Part shown: in pieces, positions 12,701 through 26,034 of the stretch
Numbering within the stretch: position 1 is the stretch's first letter
Layout of the letters: each line of letters starts with the position of its first letter
The notes under the pieces: generated by a model
The model's database searches: none
What the model was told of the DNA's origin: nothing
The model's input: the letters and a program-made list of their open reading frames with translations, nothing else
Source of the DNA: Sipunculus nudus
Lineage: Eukaryota; Annelida; Sipuncula; Golfingiida; Sipunculidae
Assembly: GCA_026874595.1 (NCBI GenBank)
Contig: CM049311.1
Location: 44,953,676-45,017,675, forward strand
DNA: 64,000 nucleotides
Reading direction: 5' to 3'
Program-made: the position numbers and the translations under genes

Positions 12701-13638
12701 CAAAATGGCCTATAATTTGCTGCAAGTGGATAGAAATCTATTTTCTTGAACTCTAAAAATTGATGGATGTAACTGCCTGCATCTTCAGTGTTATTCCTAA
12801 TCAGTAACTGCAGGGTAAACAGACAAATTTTTCTTTCCATATCTCAAGACACTGTCATGTACAGATTTAGCACAATTGGCCCTTATGCGATTTATGGGGA
12901 AATCTTCAAAACATCAAGGCTGGCAGCAAAGGGAATTTTACATAACATTCCAGGCACTATCTGAAATAAGAACAGTTCATGACATAAGAATTCAATGTTA
13001 ACACATTTTTTCCAAGTACAAAATCCAGAGAAAGCAAACCAGCAAAGCAGACCAAGGCATATTCATTTCGACTCTTGCTGAGAAGATCTTGGGTGTATAA
13101 TCAGTGTAGAACAGGAAGTGTCATCCGGATGTACAATTCCAGTGTTATGAAGCTACTTTTGTATGGTTAACTCTGCTCAGCGCCTTGAAGACTGTGTAAA
13201 GGCCAATGCCGTCCACACCAAAATCGGCTCTTAAAATGCTAGGGGAACACTTTCAAAAGTTAGGGCATGTCGTTGGCAAGACATGCCAGGGCAAGGCTTG
13301 TTGGTATGCAGTGATAAAACAGGCAACTGACAGCTATGAGAAAGGAACCATAGATAAAAGTAAACAGAACCCTACAAGAAAAATCTGCAGCAGGGATACC
13401 CATGGAACCAGGAGGATTTCCTTGCAGATTAGGACTGATCTTCTGGGTCACATGCTGATACACAAGAGATGATGCATTAATGAAGCATATAGTCAAAACT
13501 TAGCAGTAAACTGCTAAGATCTCAATGATGTGGGACTGCAGTTCGGACAGTAATCAAACACTGAATGAATGAACTATTAAGACAAAGCAATATCTTAAAG
13601 AGATCTTAAAGCGGCATTTGAATTAATTACTTTTTTTT
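9721..13638. other. Mostly unique intron sequence of MRPS35
   Basis: No family A-J repeat was recognised over almost 4 kb, the longest such stretch in the window. Contents include a C16 run (10221-10236), purine-rich sequence near 11.9-12.0 kb, and several short open frames (9950-10159, 11148-11468, 13206-13472). These have no splice context or family I recognise. Because the exons on either side join in phase and match the human protein without a gap, no coding MRPS35 exon is expected here. Confidence 0.5.
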
Positions 13639-15644
13639 AGCTCAGCTGACTATAAGTCATCTGAGCTATAGTTGTGGTCCAATGTCCGTCGTCCGTCTGT
13701 CTGTCTGTCTGTCCGTCCGTAAGACTGGCATGTTTCGACACCATTGGACCTACGAATCTGAAATTCGGCATACAGTTGGATGTCCCCAAAATCTCCTACC
13801 ATGCTGAAAATTTGGTCAATAGGACTTCATTCCTTCAAGATATTAAGGAAAAACCTCAATTTTTTATTATGAATCTATTTTCACACTTCAGGACTGCCTA
13901 ATATCAAAACCACTCATCTGGTTTTCTTCATATTTACCATAAATATTCCACTATATAGTTCCTATGTACATGCCAGAAATTAAGTCAGTATTATTTAATT
14001 TTAAAAAGTTATAGGCCCAAACATAATGAACTTTTAAAAAAAATCAGGAAAGATATTTGGTCACTTAAGACCAAAAGTGTAAAAGGTAGGGACTTTTTCT
14101 CAGTAATACAACTTAAATTAATCAAAATTTACTTGTATACCAAAAATTAGATCAAAATCTGTTAAACTTTTTTAAATATTGGCAAAAATATAAAATTGGT
14201 ACCTTAAATTTTGCCCAAGTTTGACCATGGCACGTTTTTTTCCTGTAACTGCTGTCAATTTATTTTTCAAAGCATGTTTTTATTTGCATTTCAACTGTTA
14301 ACACCAAAAATTTGAAACCAGTTGATCAAAAACTGTAGATTTTATTCAAGTTTTCAAGCACCATGTCACATATTGTTTACATCAAGCTAGTGTTATGCAG
14401 TTAGCTAGAGCTCAGCTCCACAGCTTCTGAAATTTGGCATACAGTTAGATGTCTCCAAAACCCCCTACCATGCCAAGAATTTGGTCACTAGGACTTAATT
14501 CCTTTGAGATATTAATGAAAAACTTCATTTTTCTATTAAAAACCCATTGTTACACTTTAAGACTGCCTAATATCAAAACCACTGATCTGACTTTGATCAT
14601 ATATAATATACATATTTTTCTATACATTCGCTATGCACATGCCAGAAATGATGTCAGTATTGTGTAATTGTTTTAAGTTATGGGCCCAAACATAATGCAC
14701 TTTTTAAAAAATCAAGAAATATATTTACTCCCTTAACAAGAGGATTGCTGAAGCTAGAGATTTTTTGTCAGGGATGTAACTTTATTTAATCAAGATTCAA
14801 TTGAATACCCAAAATTAGTTCTGAATTTTTCAAATTTTATAAGTTATTAGTATAAATATAAAATTAGTACCTTAAATTTTGCCCAACTTTGACCATGGCA
14901 CGTTTGTTTCCTGAGAGCACTGTTGATATGATTTTCATATCATGCACACATAAGGATTTCATTTTTGTAGTTTAGAAAGCTGAAAGAAATTGGCAAAATA
15001 TTGTAGCTTTTATTAAAGTTTTAATGAGACTTTGTCAGACCCAGGCTAGCTAGCCCCTCTTCAGTCACCTGTATGTTGACCTTGTTGACCTTTCATCAAA
15101 TTATGCACGCTTGAGGCGAGACATACACTGGGGCAGCCAGGCAGCTAATGCCCAGCCACAGTTGATCAAGGTGTCCAACCCAACTCATCTAATAGTTGTT
15201 TTGAAAAACAACATAACAATAAACTATAAATTAATAAATTTATATTGGATTTTAATAACAAATTAAAGAAAAATTAATAGAAAGGAATTTGTTAGTTGAT
15301 GAGTAGCAGAAAATTAACTTGCAATAACTGATGATGTAAGAATCTTGTATGGATGGATGGAATGTTAATGTCAGTGTTATTCCAAATAACACAATGCAGT
15401 CACCTATGGTATTTTTCAGTTCAATTTTAATGATAAAAAAATAATCATATTATTCATTACTAATCATTAGGGATCATATGAAGGAAATTAATGACAGACA
15501 AAGATGCAGTTGATAATATTAATCTAGATTCCTACTGTGTCTAGTGTGTAGATTGATGTGAAAGTAGTCCAGAGTGAATATATTACATTTATTTTTTTTA
15601 AATATAAATAAAAGCCATAAAACCAGGTACTTATGATCATTATT

Positions 15645-18600
15645 GTATCCCCAGACAAAGTCGAGGGATACTATGTTTACATACCGGTCCCGCCGCCGCA
15701 TATAAATCTTGTTGGCTCGTTAACCCAAAAAATATTTCACGGAACTTTACCAAACTTGGTATATGTATAGATATGGGTAAAACGACAAAGCCTATTTAAA
15801 ATGAGGTCATGAATTTTACTAGGAGAGTGTCCTTGACCTTGAATAGGTCCAATTTTGGGGAAAATCACACAAATTCTTTAATATCTCAAGAAATCTTGCA
15901 TGGATTTATCCCAAAATCAAGTTGATGGAAGATCATGGATGGGGTTGTCATGTTCCAGAAACTGGTGGCGCCACCTATTATTCTTTACTTGTTTTCGTGC
16001 CGTTTAATACCCCTAAAATTGCCACCTTACAGTACTGTGAGCATTATAAGTCAAAAACTAATGGACAGATTTCTTTTATATTATGCATATACATAGGTAT
16101 GGGTTATGGGATGATGTTTATTTAAATTGGGGTCATGACATTTCCTATGAGAGTGGCCTTGACCTTGAATATTGTCACATATGGTGAAAATCACACACCT
16201 CTTATGATATCTCCAGTGTTGATAGCCATATGGATTTCAAACATGACTTATGTATGGCCCACCACTAAAGTAAGAACTCTATAGGTTCCAGGGTCATGAG
16301 GTCAAAGGTCAAGGTCACTGGACTGGCATCTTAAAAGATACTGTAGATGCATATTAAGCCAAACTTTCATCCTAGGTCTTCCATCTTGAATATATAGCTC
16401 ACTTGCCAATAGTGGATGATCCATATCAATTTTTGGGTCACAAGGCAAAAGGTCAAGGCCACAAAAGCTATCTGTCCAAAAATTAGTTTCTGGATGATAA
16501 TTCCTGCTTTTATTGATGTATTGATTTCAAACTTGACTTATATAAGTCCTATTGAAAAAGCAAGACTCCAGTTGATTTTGGGGTCATGAGGTCAAAGGTC
16601 AAGGTCACAGGACACATCTTTAAAAAGATTGTGGATGCATTTTCAGCCAAAAAATTCATCTCAGATCTTTCATCTTGCACATATAGTTCACCTGCTAAGA
16701 GTGGAAGACCCCTATCAGTTTTGAGGTCACAAGGTCAAAGGTGAAGGTCACAGGAGCCATCTGTCCAAAAATTAGTTTCTGGATAATAATTCCTGCTTTT
16801 ATTAATGTATGGATTTCAACTTGACTTGTTTATATCCCATTGGAAAAGCAAGACCCAAATTGATTTTGGGGTCATGAGGTCAAAGGTCAAGGTCACAGGA
16901 CACATCTTTAAAAAGATGTGGATGCATTTTCAGCCAAACATTTAATCTCAGATCTTTCATCTTGCACATATAGTTCACCTGCCAAGAGAGGAAGAACCCT
17001 ATCAATTTTGAGGTCACAAGGTCAAAGGTGAAGGTCACAGGAGCCATCTGTCCAAAAATTAGTTTCTGGATGATAATTCATTCTTTTATTGATGTGTGGA
17101 TTACAAACTTGACTTGTATTTGACCCATTGGAAAAGCAAGACCCGAATTGATTTTGGGGTCATGAGGTCAAAGGTCAAGGTCACAGGAAACCTCTTTAAA
17201 AAGATTGTGGATGCATTTTCAGCCAAACAATTCATCTCAGATCTTTCATCTTGCACATATAGTTCACCTGCCAAGAGTGGAAGACCCCTATCAATTTTGA
17301 GGTCACAAGGTCAAAGGTGAAGGTCACAGGAGCCATCTGTCAAAAAATTAGTTTCTGGATGATAATTCCTTCTTTTATTGATGTATGGATTTCAAACTTG
17401 ACTTGTATTTGACCCATTGGAAAAGCAAGACCCGAATTGATTATGGGGTCATGAGGTCAAAGGTCAAGGTCACAGGAAACCTCTTTAAAAAGATTGTGGA
17501 TGCATTTTCAGCCAAACAATTCATCTCAGATCTTTAATCTTGCACATATAGTTTACCTGCCAAGAGTGGAAGACCCCTATCAATTTTGAGGTCACAAGGT
17601 CAAAGGTGAAGGTCACAGGAGCCATCTGTCCAAAAATTAGTTTCTGGATGATAATTCCTGCTTTTATTGATGTATGGATTTCAAACTTGACTTGTTAATG
17701 TCCCATTGGAAAAGCAAGACCCAAATTGATTTTGGGGTCATGAGGTCAAAGGTCAAGGTCACATGACACATCTTTACAAAGATGTGGATGCATTTTCAGC
17801 CAAACATTTCATCTCAGATCTTTCATCTTGCACATATAGTTCACCTGCCAAGAGAGGAAGAACCCTATCAATTTTAAGGTCACAAGGTCAAAGGTGAAGG
17901 TCACAGGAGCCATCTGTCCAAAAATTAGTTTCTGGATGATAATTCCTGCTTTTATTGATGTATGGATTTCAATCTTGACTTGTATTTGACCCATTGGAAA
18001 AGCAAGACCCGAATTGATTTTGGGGTCATGAGGTCAAAGGTTAAGGTCACAGGAAACATCTTTAAAAAGATTGTGGATGCATTTTTTAGCCAAACAATTC
18101 ATCTCAGATCTTTCATCTTGCACATATAGTTCACCTGCCAAGAGTGGAAGACCCCTATCAATTTTGAGGTCACAAGGTCAAAGGTGAAGGTCACAGGAGC
18201 CATCTGTCCAAAAATTAGTTCTGGATGATAATTCCTGCTTTTATTGATGTGTGGATTTCAAACTTGACTTGTATATGTCCCATTGGAAAAGCAAGACCAA
18301 AATTGATTTTGGGGTCATGAGGTCAAAGGTCAAAGTCAAAGGACACATCTTTAAAAAGATGTGGATGCATTTTCAGCCAAACATTTAATCTCAGATCTTT
18401 CATCTTGCACATATAGTTCTCCTGCCAAGAGAGGAAGAACACTATCAATTTGAGGCCACAAGGTCAAAGGTGAAGCTCACAGGAGCCATCTGTCCAAAAA
18501 TTAGTTTCTGGATGATAATTCCTGCTTTATTGATGTATAGATTTCAAACTTGACTTGCATATGTCCCATTGGTTTAGCAAGGCCCGAATGGATTTTGGGG

Positions 18601-18819
18601 TCATGAGGTCAAAGGTCAAGGTCACAGGACACATCTTTAAAAAGATCAAGGTCACAGGACCAACATCTTCAACAAGATTGTGGATTGTAAGATGGAAGAA
18701 ACAATAAATATGCCAAGTGTCAGTATATGCTGCTAAAAATAGGGGTCTATTCTTAAAGGGGGGGGGGGCCTACTATGTCTGGGGATACTCTGGCACTTGC
18801 GGTGCCAAGAAATGTCTAG
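15645..18819 (+). repeat. Family F element F-2 inserted in A-2; tandem 288-290-bp AGGTCA-rich units
   Basis: The 5' hairpin is at 15645-15671: GTATCCCCAGAC, loop AAA, then GTCGAGGGATAC. The 3' end is stem TGGCAC (18791-18796), loop TTGCG, stem GTGCCA (18802-18807), eight bases, then CTAG ending at 18819 and followed by TTT. A sequence flanks it on both sides and rejoins as in A-3 around 22,456. Between the ends are about nine tandem units of 288-290 bp, each with AGGTCAAAGGTCAAGGTCA or a close variant. Exact copies start at 16299, 16589, 16877, 17165, 17454, 17743 and 18606; variants are at 18031 and 18320. GGTGGCGCCACC is at 15964-15975. No coding capacity. Confidence 0.88.
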
Positions 18820-19870
18820 TTTAAATTTGTGAATTTTGTATATTCTGGATTCTCAACATCATTGTTTGGCTAAAACTGAATAAATACTAGACATGGTACG
18901 AATGCTTTGCAAATGTATTTGAATATGAATATGTACTGCATTGAAACATTTTATTGCATAAGAATGGGAATTCAGGTAAAAATGAAAGTATTTGAATACC
19001 AGTGCAGATACTTTCAAAATGTATTCATGAATGCATTCATGAATATATTCTATAATGTTATTTTAGTAATCATTTCCATTATATTTTATTTTAAAAAATC
19101 ATATGATTTTCTTATTATTTTTTTATAAAAATTATATTGGCACAATATTTATTATTAAATTTTAATAAATAGTTAAACTCTTTTATTATATGTGCTGCTT
19201 ATAAGTTATATGGCCAAGTCAAAATCTGTGTGACAAAAGCACTCCATTTGTTAATAAAATAAATGAAATCAGTCCTCTTCCTTGTCTCCAAAGATACTAT
19301 CAAAATCATACATAAGCTAAATACCAACAACTCATAATAAAGCTTATATTTATTACCACACAAAACCAGCATGTGCCTCATTCCCAAATCATATTTTTAT
19401 GCCCACGCCACAAAGTGGCCGGGGCATATAGTTTTACCCATGTCCGTCATTCCGTCCTTCCGAAATAAAACAGTTGTACGGACTTTTTTTCGCAATGCCT
19501 GCAGATATTGGCCTGATTTTTGGTGTGTGTGCAGATAATGACCAGTTACAGATCGAGTTAGCGTTTCCTCCCAATTGACCTACTTTTGACTGTTTTACGG
19601 CTCCTGAACATAGAAAATTTCATGAAAATATAAATTTTCATGACAAATACACATGTACGGACTTTTTTTTGCAATGCCTGCAGATATTGGCCTGATTTTT
19701 GGTGTGTAGGCAGATAATGACCAGTTACAGATCGAGTTCTCGTTTTTCCCAGTTGACCTACTTTTGACAGTTTAACGGCTCCTTAACCTAGAAAATTTAA
19801 TGAAAAATATAAATTTTCATGACAAATACACATGTACGGACTTTTTTTCGCAATGCCTGCAGATATTGGC

Positions 19871-22800
19871 GTTGTCTGTCGTCCGTCGTGCGTCGTGCGT
19901 ACGTTAACCATAGCTATCTCAAAAACGGCAGGAGCTAGCATCACCAAATTTTTTGCAAATAATCAGTCATCTAAAAAACTATATCGGATTTTGTTTTCTA
20001 ACTGCATTTTTTTAGATTTTATAGGGAAAAAGCTAAAAGAGCTTTAAAAATCTTCTTCTCCGAAACTGTCCAGCCAAATTGTCCAATATTTCACAGAAAT
20101 GATCCTTGGAACAATCTTTCTCAAGTTTGTTCAAATGGTTCAAATTCTGTGAATTTTGTCCAAATTACAGGAAGTTGAACCTAGTCATCTGTCCAAAAAA
20201 GCATACTAAAATGACAATCTCAGACACGGCCAGAGCTATCATCACTAAATTTTATGCCAGTGTTGGTCACATGAGTCATATATGAAATTCAGGTATTGGT
20301 GGCGCCACCTGCATTGACCTTTTTTGTACGGGGGTCATTGGTCATCTGTATATCAACCCATAATTTCTCAGGAATTGCAGGAGCTACCATCCCTAGATTT
20401 TATGCAGTTATCTGTCACATTTCAAATGTTGTGGGATTCAGCTTATGTTTTTTAGCTCAGCTGACTATAAGTCATCTGAGCTATAGTCGTGGTCCATTGT
20501 CCGTCGTCCGTCCGTCCGTAAATGTGGCACGTTTTGAAACCGTAAGACCTAGGAATCCAAAATTAGGCATAATGTTAGATGTCCCCAAGATCTCCTACCA
20601 AGCCGAAAACTGGGTCTTTGCAACTTCGTTCCTTTGAGAAATTAAGGAAAAACCTCAATTTTTTATTAAAAACCTATTTTCACACTTCAGGACTGCCTAA
20701 TATCAAAACGACTCATCTGTTTTTCCTCATATTTACCATAAATATTCTTCTATATAGTTCCTATGTACATGCCAGAAATTATGTCTGTATTATATAATTT
20801 AAAAAAGTTATGAGCCCAAACATAATGCATTTTGTAAAAAATCAGGAAAGATATTTGATCACTTAACACAAAATATGTTAAAGCTATGGACTTTTTTTTC
20901 CAGTTATATAACTTTAATTAATCAAAATTAAATTGTATACCCAAAATTAGATCAAAATCTTTTAAATTTTTTAAAATATTAACAAAAATAAAAGATTGGT
21001 ACCTTAAATTTAGCCCAACTTTGACCATGGCACATTTTATTTCCTGTAAGTACTGTGGATTTAATTTTCACAGCATGTTTTTGTTAGCATTTTGTCTGTT
21101 AACACCAAAAATTTGAAACCAGTTGATCAAAAACTGTAGATTTTATTCAAGTTTTCGAACACCATGGAACATACTGTTTACATCAAGCTAGTGTTATGCA
21201 GTTTGCAAGAGCTCAGCTCCCCAGCTTCAGCTCTCAGTTCCTTAAATTTTGCATACAATTAGATGTCTCCATAATCCCTAACCATGCCAAGAATTTGGTC
21301 ACTAGGACTTAATACCTTCGAGATATTAATGAAAAACTTCATTTTTCCATTAAAAACCCATTGTTACACTTCAAGACTGCCTAATATCAAAACAACTGAT
21401 CTGACTTTAATCATATATAATATACATATTTTTCTATACATTCTCTATGCACATGCCAGATATGATGTCAGTATTGCGTAACTGTTTTAAGTTATGGGCG
21501 CAAACATTATGCACTTTGTAAAAAATCAAGAAATAATTTACTCCCTTAACAAGGATATTGCTGAAGCTAGAGATTTTTTTTCAGGGATGAAACATTATTT
21601 AATCAAGATTCAATTGAATACCCAGTATTAGTTCTGAATTTTTCAGATTTTATAAGTTATTAGTATAAATATAAAATTAGTACCTTATATTTTGCTCAAC
21701 TTTGACCATGGCACGTTTGTTTCCTGTGAGCACTGTTGATATAATTTTCATGTCATGCACACATAAGGATTTTAAGCTTTTTAGTGTAGAAAGCTGAAAG
21801 AAATTGGCCAAAAATTGTAGCTTTTGTTAATGTTTCTATGAGACCATGTCAGACTTTGGCCCTCTCCAGCCCCTCTTGAGTCACCTGTATGTTGACCTTG
21901 TTGAACTTTCAGCAAATTATGCATGCTTGACGGGAGGCATAAACTGGGGCTCCAGGCAGCTTATTATATAATGGCCAGCCACAGTTGATCCAGGTGTCCA
22001 ACCCAACTCATCTAGTAGTTTTAACCAACAACATAACAATAAAAAATAAATTAATAAATTTGTGTTGGTTTTTAATAACAAATTAAAGAAAAATAGAAAA
22101 GGAATTTGTTAGTTTATAATAACAGGAAATTAACTTGCAGTTACTGATGATATAAGAATCTTGTATCGATGGATAGAATGTCAGGTATTCCAAATAACAC
22201 CATGCAGTCACCTATGATATTTTTCAGTTCAATTTTAATGATAAAAAAGTAAATCATATTATTCATTACTAATGATTGGGGATCATATGAAGGAAATTAA
22301 TGATAGACAAAGATGCAGTTGATAATATTAATCTAGATTTCTACTGTGTCTAGTGTGTACATTGATGTGAAATTAGTCCAAAATGAATATATTACATTTA
22401 TTTTTTTTAATATAAATAAAAACCATAAACCAGGTACTTATGATCATTATTTAAATGTGTTAATTTTGTATATTCTGGATTCTCAACATCATTGTTTGGT
22501 GAAAACTGAATAAATACCTGACATGGTGCGAATAATTTGCAATTGTATTTAAATACGAATATGAATATGTACTCCATTATAAAATTTCTTGCATAAAGAA
22601 CGGGAATTCAGGTAAAAATGCAAGTATATGAATACCAGTAAAAATACTTTCAAAATGTATTCATGAATGCATTCATGAATATATTCTTTAATATTATTTT
22701 AATAATCATTTCAGTTATATTTCATTTTAAAAAATCATAAGATTCTCTTATTATTTTTAATAAAAATTATATTTGGGACAATATTTGTAATTTTTTTAAT

Positions 22801-23900
22801 TAATAGTTAAACTCTTAAATTATATGTTCTGCTTATAAGTTATATGGCCAAGTCAAAATCTGTGTGACAATAGTACTCCATTTGTTAATAAAATAAATGA
22901 AATCAATCCTCTTCCCTGTCTCCAAAGATACTATCAAAATCATACATAAGCTAAACAACAACAACTCATAATACAGCTTATATTTATTACCACACAAAAC
23001 CAGCACGTGAATCATATCTAAATCATATTTTTTATCATATATAACAGCTGAGCGCCGTGACCCATAGGTCCCTTGTTTCTATCTGCATTTACTTAGATTT
23101 TATAGGGGAAAAGCTGAAAAACCTTTAAAGGTCTTCTTGTAAACGGTCCAGCCAAATTGTTCATTATTTTACAGAAATGATCCCAGAGGCAAGCACTCGT
23201 AAGTTTGTTCAAATGGTTTGCATTTGATGAATTTTAGTGGAGTTAAATGAATTCGAAAGGTCATTTGGCCAAGTAAGCATACTGACATAGTTATCTCAGA
23301 AATGACAGAAACTAGCATTACCAAGTATTGTGCAAATGTTGGTCATATGACTCATATTTGACGATGCAGATTTTGATGTTCCACCTACATTGACCTGTTT
23401 TTTATGGGCAAAAACCTCATAATTTTAGCCTCTTTCAGCTTAAAATTTTTATGATGAAACTGTCAAGTTGAATCGTTCAATTTTTCAAAGGAATTATCAT
23501 AGGACGGGGTTCTTTCAATAATATCAGAAAAACTTAAGTTGGTCTTATGGCCATTATTATGTCTAACTCAAACTGGGGACTGCAAAACTGTTCTTCTACA
23601 AAATTATTGTTTCAATTATAACTTCTGTTCAAGGCACAAAAATTATTCTTAGTTGGCCTTTGTTCAAGTTTACTTGAATGATTTTTGGCAGAATTATTGG
23701 ACCTTTAACTATGAAAGAACTGAATCTTTTGTTTTTCTAGATATTTTGATAAAAAGTTTATGAATATTTCAGCTTGAAAAAAAGCATTTTAGCCAAATTC
23801 TTTCAGTATGTGTAAACAGATTTGCCAACAGGCCAAGATTTGTGTCTGTATATTTACATTGGTTAAGAAACTGCCATCTGTTTCAGATTTGGCAATAGAT
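19871..23900 (+). repeat. Family C repeat C-2, split by A-3
   Basis: Starts abruptly inside a D unit with a TCTGTCGTCCGTCGTGCGTC tract. Units with GGCAGGAGCTAGCATCACC follow, with GGTGGCGCCACC at 20298-20309. It is interrupted at about 20452 by a complete A element and resumes at 23076 (TTTCTATCTGCATTTACTTA). Comparable uninterrupted sequence is at 30,520 (GTATCTGCATTAATTTAG). It runs to about 23.9 kb. Confidence 0.65.
20452..23075 (+). repeat. Complete family A element A-3 (reference copy)
   Basis: The 5' hairpin is at 20454-20482, preceded by T residues and followed by TCCGTCGTCCGTCCGTCCGT. Two core blocks (20.5-21.05 kb and 21.23-21.75 kb) share a TAATATCAAAAC stretch and TTTGACCATGGCAC. 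Then come the AACATAACAATAAAAAATAA block and the 3' third with CACACAAAACCAGCACGTG. The end is ATAACAGCTGAGCGCCGTGA, the now imperfect stem CCCATAGGTC, and CCTTG ending at 23075. It is flanked on both sides by family C, giving an internal check on both ends. Confidence 0.85.
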
Positions 23901-24195
23901 CAAGAGTTCATTCAGTGCAGCCAGATATAGGTCAAGAGTTCAGTCAGTGCAGCCAAGCACAAGGCATGTGATCCCCTCATGGGTGACGTGAACAACTCAT
24001 GGGCACCATGTGATCACCTCATGGGCGTCATGCCCCTCAGGGCTGCATGTGGAGCCAGTCTGTTTATAGCTTTGGCAGACTGCCAACTGTATCAGATTAG
24101 GCAACAGGTCAAGAGTTCACTCAGTGCAGCCAGGTAAAGGTCAAAAGTTCACCCAGTCTAGCCAGGTGCAGGTCATGAGTTCACTCAGTGCAGTA
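23890..24195 (+). repeat. Short tandem repeat AGGTCAAGAGTTCACTCAG
   Basis: Five imperfect copies of AGGTCAAGAGTTCACTCAG followed by TGCAGCCAGG, interrupted by three units built on CTCATGGGC (about 23,975-24,040). The same motif recurs at 31.08 kb and 36.05-36.28 kb, in each case near C/B-type sequence, so it is probably part of a larger element. Confidence 0.55.
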
Positions 24196-24636
24196 GCCTG
24201 AGCTAGCAAATTTGTCACAGTTCACTCGGGGCAACTGCCTTTCTCACCTAAGCGTGGTCAGCCCCATGCATCAGACTGAAGGTAAGTTTGATGTATTGGC
24301 CTAATATTTTGACCTGTCCATGTGTCTTTGGTGGGTTTCTCATTAACAAGACAGGTGTCACCAACTACAATGACATTTGCACATGGTGTGACTTTTGTGC
24401 CTGCTTATTTCTATGAAGGAATTTGATATATCATCCTGAAATTGGGAATATTTATACCTATCGTATTTCAATTATCGTATACTTGTCATATACAAGACTG
24501 GTGGTGCCACCTACAATAATTTTTTGTACAGTTTGTGTCGAGGGGTTTGATATATCAGTCTGAACTTGGGCATATGTATATATCTCTGATAGCTTTGTTG
24601 TATACAAGACTGGTGGTGCCAGCTACAATCATTTTT

Positions 24637-25012
24637 AGCTCATCTGACTGTAAGTCAACTGAGGTATAGGAATGGCGCTTTGTCTGTTGTCCGTCTGGAC
24701 GTCCAGCCTTACGTTAGTAGGGCACAAATTATAACAGCTGGTCCTAGAAACTTCTATGTGAATATCTAGGGAGGTCAATAAAAAATTTCCCTTGAAACTT
24801 GAAATGAGGTCACTGCGACCTTTTTCCATAGAGCTATGGGACTTGAAAGTAACCCCCAGAATAGTAAAAAAATTGATACAAAACCTCTAATATCTTGATA
24901 ATTAATGCATGGTTTGTCATGAATCTTGCCTTGGATATTGACCATGACTAGTTTTGTCAGTTCCTGAAACGTGGTGGTTTTCCTGTTTTAACAAATATTT
25001 TTCTATTTATTT
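24637..25012 (+). repeat. Family E fragment E-2 with 5' hairpin
   Basis: Begins AGCTCATCTGACT, loop GTA, AGTCAACTGAGGT, a decayed version of the common 5' hairpin. A short GTCCGTCTGGACGTCC tract and one E core unit follow, with GAGGTCACTGCGACC, one change from the AGGTCAnnnTGACCT form. It breaks off where G-2 begins. Confidence 0.6.
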
Positions 25013-25858
25013 ACTATAAAATGACAACAATCATGTCAGTTTCTCAGCTGTCATTACATCTGGTGTCCCAAAACCTGGTGTGTTTATTGATCACAAGTGG
25101 ATGCCCTATACTAATCACCCTGTCTGTCTGTCTGTTTGTATGTCTCTCTGTCTGTCAATTTGTCCATCCACACAAATTAGTTTCCAGATGATAACTCCTG
25201 TTAAGTTTGATATATTGTTTTTGGGGTCGAAGGTCAAAGGTCAAGGTCACAGGACCCATTTCTTTAAAAGGAATGTGTATGCATTTGAAGCCAAACTTTT
25301 CATCGCAAACCTTCCATCTTTAAGATATTGCTAACCTGCCACTAGGGAAAGATTCTATTTGATTTTTGGGTCATAGGTCAAAGGTCAAGGTCACAGGGCC
25401 CATCCATTTACAAATTAGTTTATGGATGATAATTCTGCTTTGGATAGACAAACTGGCTTCAAATTTGATTTAACAATGACCAACCACATATGTAAATTCA
25501 TTTTGATTTGCAGGGTTCAGCAATCTAAGTTGAAGGTCACAGAAGCCACATCTTTAAAAAGATTGTGGATGCACTGTAAATCAAACTTTTCATCATGAAC
25601 TTTCCAACATTCACACATGGCTTACTTGCCCAAAGTGAGGAAACCTGTAGAATTTGAGGTAATATGGTCAGAGGTCAAGGTCTTTTTTAAAAGTTTGTTA
25701 CAATAATCCTAATGCTGCAAGTTCAAGGATATTAAGTTCTAAGATTTTTTGGTTACAAGGTCATTGGTTAAGGTCAGAGGACTGTCATTCTGAAAAATTT
25801 CTTTCAAAATATCCTAATAGACAAATTCAACTGAGTGTTGAGACCAATGGGTCCCTAG
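25013..25858 (+). repeat. Family G element G-2
   Basis: The 5' end is ACTATAAAATGACAACAATC. A CTGT/CTCT tract lies at about 25,120-25,160. AGGTCA-rich cores follow, with the exact 19-mer AGGTCAAAGGTCAAGGTCA at 25231 and 25375. The 3' end is GAGACC, AAT, GGGTC and CCTAG, ending at 25858 before TT. The 5' end matches E-1 and the core matches F. Confidence 0.75.
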
Positions 25859-26034
25859 TTGTGTTGTGTGCACCCATGCCAGAATTTCAGCAGTGATGTT
25901 TGTGTAATTGTTTCTTATTCAAAATGTTTAGTACCTGCATTGTTCATATACATGAGAAGTCATGGTCCAGCATTGAAGCATTATACCTGGTGTATTTCCC
26001 AATGCACAGGTTCGCATTAGGCCTGAAGGCCTTG
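25859..26034 (+). repeat. Family B 3'-terminal module ending in AGGCCT dyad and CTTG
   Basis: GTGTTGTGTGCACCCATGCC to CACAGGTTCGCATTAGGCCT, then GAAGGCCTTG. The same module ends near 27795, 32799 and 36906. The end carries an AGGCCT/AGGCCT dyad followed by TG and TT, similar in plan to the other 3' ends. Confidence 0.6.

Noticed and set aside
13206-13496. 88-codon + frame and overlapping minus frame as genes or LINE remnants
   Set aside because: No recognisable domain, no splice context, and the two frames overlap on opposite strands.
16000-18650. CRISPR-like regular repeats
   Set aside because: The period is about 289 bp with no short repeat/spacer pattern, in eukaryotic repeat DNA.
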